Origin: Dactylosporangium sp. AC04546
GTDB lineage: Bacteria; Actinomycetota; Actinomycetes; Mycobacteriales; Micromonosporaceae
Length of the DNA stretch: 64,000 bases
Direction: 5' to 3'
Assembly: GCF_022095675.1 (NCBI RefSeq)
Contig: NZ_JAHYSG010000004.1
Span: forward strand, 124,001-188,000
The translations under genes were made by a program, and so were the position numbers. Positions 62,436-64,000 of this stretch are shown here, one piece after another (position 1 is the first letter of the stretch; every line of letters starts with the position of its first letter). The notes beneath the pieces were generated by a model that saw only the letters and a program-made list of their open reading frames with translations, had not been told where the DNA came from and made no database searches.

Positions 62436-63027
62436 CCACCGCACACCACGGCCCAGGGCCGCGTCCCGCACACCGGGATGCGGCCCTGGCCCGTTTCGGA
62501 GGCGAATTCGCGAATCGCCCGTCAATTGGCATCCGGTGTTTCCCGCGCCCCGGCGAAAAGGACGGCGCGCCGTCGCCGGACCGGCCCGGGGCGGTCGTAC
62601 GCTGGTCAGGTGCCGTACGAGCGGGGAAGGTGCCGGCGGGGCAGCCGGACCCGCCCGATTCGGTACAAGGCGGGCGGGACGCGCCCGAAAAGCCGGAACC
62701 GACCGGCCGAACGGGGCATCGGGGCGAGTTGATCGGCTGCGTCCGTTACCTGCCGATTCGTGGAATGCCGATGATCGGCCCGCGCCGATGTCGAGATGCT
62801 GCAAGATCTGTACGTATGACGCATGGTTGAAGGTGATGTCGAGCTGCCGACAGCCATCCTCACCGAATTGCCGAACCATGCCGTGGGACACGCCGTATTT
62901 GCCGAAGACCCTGAAGTCATTCTTTGGGGACCATGAAATGTTTCTGTACCGCCGCGACCGGGTGGCACGGCCGGAGTTGACCGCAACGACCGACGCATCC
63001 GCATCCAGTGAAAGGCGCAGCACGCCG
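62436..63027. other. 592-bp region after aceE
   Basis: It starts with a strong hairpin: CCAGGGCCGC (62453-62462) pairs with GCGGCCCTGG (62480-62489), with an inner CCCG/CGGG, a good aceE terminator. A 37-codon frame (62822-62935, MVEGDVELPTAILTELPNHA) is visible, with locally lower G+C. No larger gene is supported. Confidence 0.55.
62453..62489. terminator. aceE terminator hairpin
   Basis: A 10-bp stem (62453-62462 with 62480-62489), with an inner CCCG/CGGG extension, lies 18 bp downstream of the aceE stop. Confidence 0.7.
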
Positions 63028-63423
63028 ATGCAACCGGACGCCGTCGCGCTGGTGGTCGCTTATCTGCGCGCCCAGGAGCACCTGGCCGACGTCGCCGTCG
63101 TGACCGCGCGGCCCGACAACGTCGCCGGCCGCGTCCCGGTGCTGCTCGTCGAGGCGGTCGGGGCGCCCGCGGCGTCGCGGATGCCCTGGGCCCGGCGGGT
63201 GCACTGGCACCTGGGCCTGCAGGTTTGGGCGGCCGACGGCGAGGCGACCGGCATCGCCCGCGGTGCGCTCACCGCGCTGGTGGCGGCCCGCGACGTGCGG
63301 ATGCCCGTCGGCGGCCGGATCGTGCGGGCCGACCCGGCGGCCGAGCCGATCGACATCCCCGACCGGCAGGCCGGTGACGTCCAGCGGGTGGTCGCGACGG
63401 TCGACGTGGCGGTCCGCGCGTAA
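63028..63423 (+). CDS. Small protein resembling phage tail-completion proteins
   Basis: The 131-residue product begins MQPDAVALVVAYLRAQEHLA and contains ADVAVVTARPDNVAGRVPVL, HWHLGLQVWAADGEATGIAR and a C-terminal VQRVVATVDVAVRA. The layout recalls tail terminator/head-tail joining proteins of siphophages, but no phage genes lie nearby. Identification is tentative. Confidence 0.45.
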   Translation: MQPDAVALVVAYLRAQEHLADVAVVTARPDNVAGRVPVLLVEAVGAPAASRMPWARRVHWHLGLQVWAADGEATGIARGALTALVAARDVRMPVGGRIVRADPAAEPIDIPDRQAGDVQRVVATVDVAVRA

Positions 63424-63684
63424 CCGCGACCGATTTCAGCATGAAGATGATCAATAGAGTAGATCATCACTCAATGTTAAGTAGATCAATGCGGAATCGT
63501 TGAGTATCTCGGGCCGTGCCCGGGGGTCGACGTAGGGCCACCACAACGCTACGTTGGGCATCGGCATGAATTCTGCACGTGAATGTTTGTGCACGATCGC
63601 CCTGTGGATCATGCCGTGCGGCTTCGCAGCAGCACAGGCCACCGCAGGACGAGACCCACAGGAAGCCCCGTCATGGATTTCCGG

Positions 63685-64000
63685 TTACGCCGCCGCGCGC
63701 CACGTGGCCCGCTGGCGGGACGAGAACGACGGACCGGCGCCGATGGCGTCGAGCATGATCGCCTGGACCGCGTACGGCTCGGCGGGTCGCCAGCCGTGTG
63801 CCTCCGGCGGCAGTTCCCAGCGCACCCGGCCCCCGAACTGCGGGCTGGGCGGGGCGGGAACCCACGACCCCTGACCGTGCAGGACCACACCGGCCTGCTG
63901 CGCGAGCTCCGGCAGGACGCCGTGGCCCGGCAGCACCAGAAACATCCAGCGATCGCCGGGGGCCACCGCCACCGGCCCCCGCGCCGCGACGAACCCGTCG
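63685..64000 (-). CDS. C-terminus of a bifunctional primase/polymerase-like protein (partial)
   Basis: The visible 104 residues read WMFLVLPGHGVLPELAQQAG, VVLHGQGSWVPAPPSPQ, GRVRWELPPEAHGWRP, then a helical end. This pattern occurs at the end of actinobacterial Prim-Pol domain proteins. The gene continues beyond the right edge, so the catalytic part is not visible. It may be a chromosomal or mobile gene. Confidence 0.6.
   Translation of the reverse strand, partial: DGFVAARGPVAVAPGDRWMFLVLPGHGVLPELAQQAGVVLHGQGSWVPAPPSPQFGGRVRWELPPEAHGWRPAEPYAVQAIMLDAIGAGPSFSSRQRATWRAAA

Overview
The window comes from a very G+C-rich actinobacterium. Codons are strongly biased to G/C at the third position, GTG and TTG starts are frequent, and many genes look leaderless with a TANNNT box about 7 nt before the start. 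A homodimeric AceE, DUF3052, an AhpE-type peroxiredoxin and a pSAM2-like tRNA-integrated element are all present. This fits a Micromonosporales/Cryptosporangiales/Frankiales-type host; the genus cannot be fixed from sequence reading alone.

Region 1 (1-19.2 kb) is accessory DNA. A minus-strand operon (HTH/P-loop NTPase/TPR-like protein, DUF559 nuclease, start of a third gene) and an orphan DpnII/MboI-type nuclease lead to a B12-binding/radical SAM gene. That gene is cut exactly in its CxxxCxxC codons by a 13.7 kb serine-integrase element (about 4719-18406). The left junction (GTGC 4715-4718) and right junction (GTGC 18407-18410) rebuild the uninterrupted motif. The implied attP is symmetric: AGTAGT, 14 nt, GTGC, 14 nt, ACTACT. 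The element carries a nucleotidyltransferase/HEPN pair, a truncated second radical SAM copy, XRE + ImmA regulators, a ubiquitin-like conjugation cassette (Multiubiquitin-type Ubl, Cys-less E2-like protein, JAB-E1 fusion) followed by two PD-(D/E)XK-type proteins, an intact inverted radical SAM copy, a GntR regulator with operator, a replication-relaxation protein and the integrase.

Region 2 (19.3-34.8 kb) is chromosomal: secreted GH5 hydrolase, gltX, a MarR regulator divergent from an RND efflux pump with a 25-bp palindromic operator between them, a frameshifted FN3 remnant, GH1 beta-glucosidase, aldo/keto reductase, a four-gene ABC-2 transporter operon, a PaaK-like ligase, and a pseudogene that is a nonsense-mutated paralogue of the intact gene at 26019.

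Region 3 (34,810-50,465) is a 15.7 kb actinomycete integrative and conjugative element (AICE) in the 3' half of tRNA-Val(TAC), bounded by 43-bp direct repeats. Its left end has visibly lower G+C and holds a RelA/SpoT-domain gene convergent with a DNA methyltransferase / DUF262 / HEPN operon, a likely defence cargo. The rest is AICE backbone: HTH regulators, an IS, tandem-HTH GntR regulator, HD hydrolase, Nudix, small Spd-like membrane proteins, FtsK-type Tra, Xis and a tyrosine integrase. No replication initiator is recognisable.

Region 4 (50.5-64 kb) is chromosomal core: tRNA-Val, AhpE-like peroxiredoxin, a membrane-anchored Hsp70-like protein with an extracellular domain, DUF3052, a fused alpha/beta 2-oxoacid dehydrogenase E1 with a long repetitive linker, Nudix, YjbQ, a Ser/Asp-rich membrane protein, AceE, a small protein resembling phage tail-completion proteins, and the 3' end of a primase/polymerase-like gene.

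The strongest candidates for unusual biology are the Ubl/E2-like/JAB-E1 plus nuclease cassette, the integrase target with element-borne replacement copies, and the MTase/DUF262/HEPN + RelA-like module.
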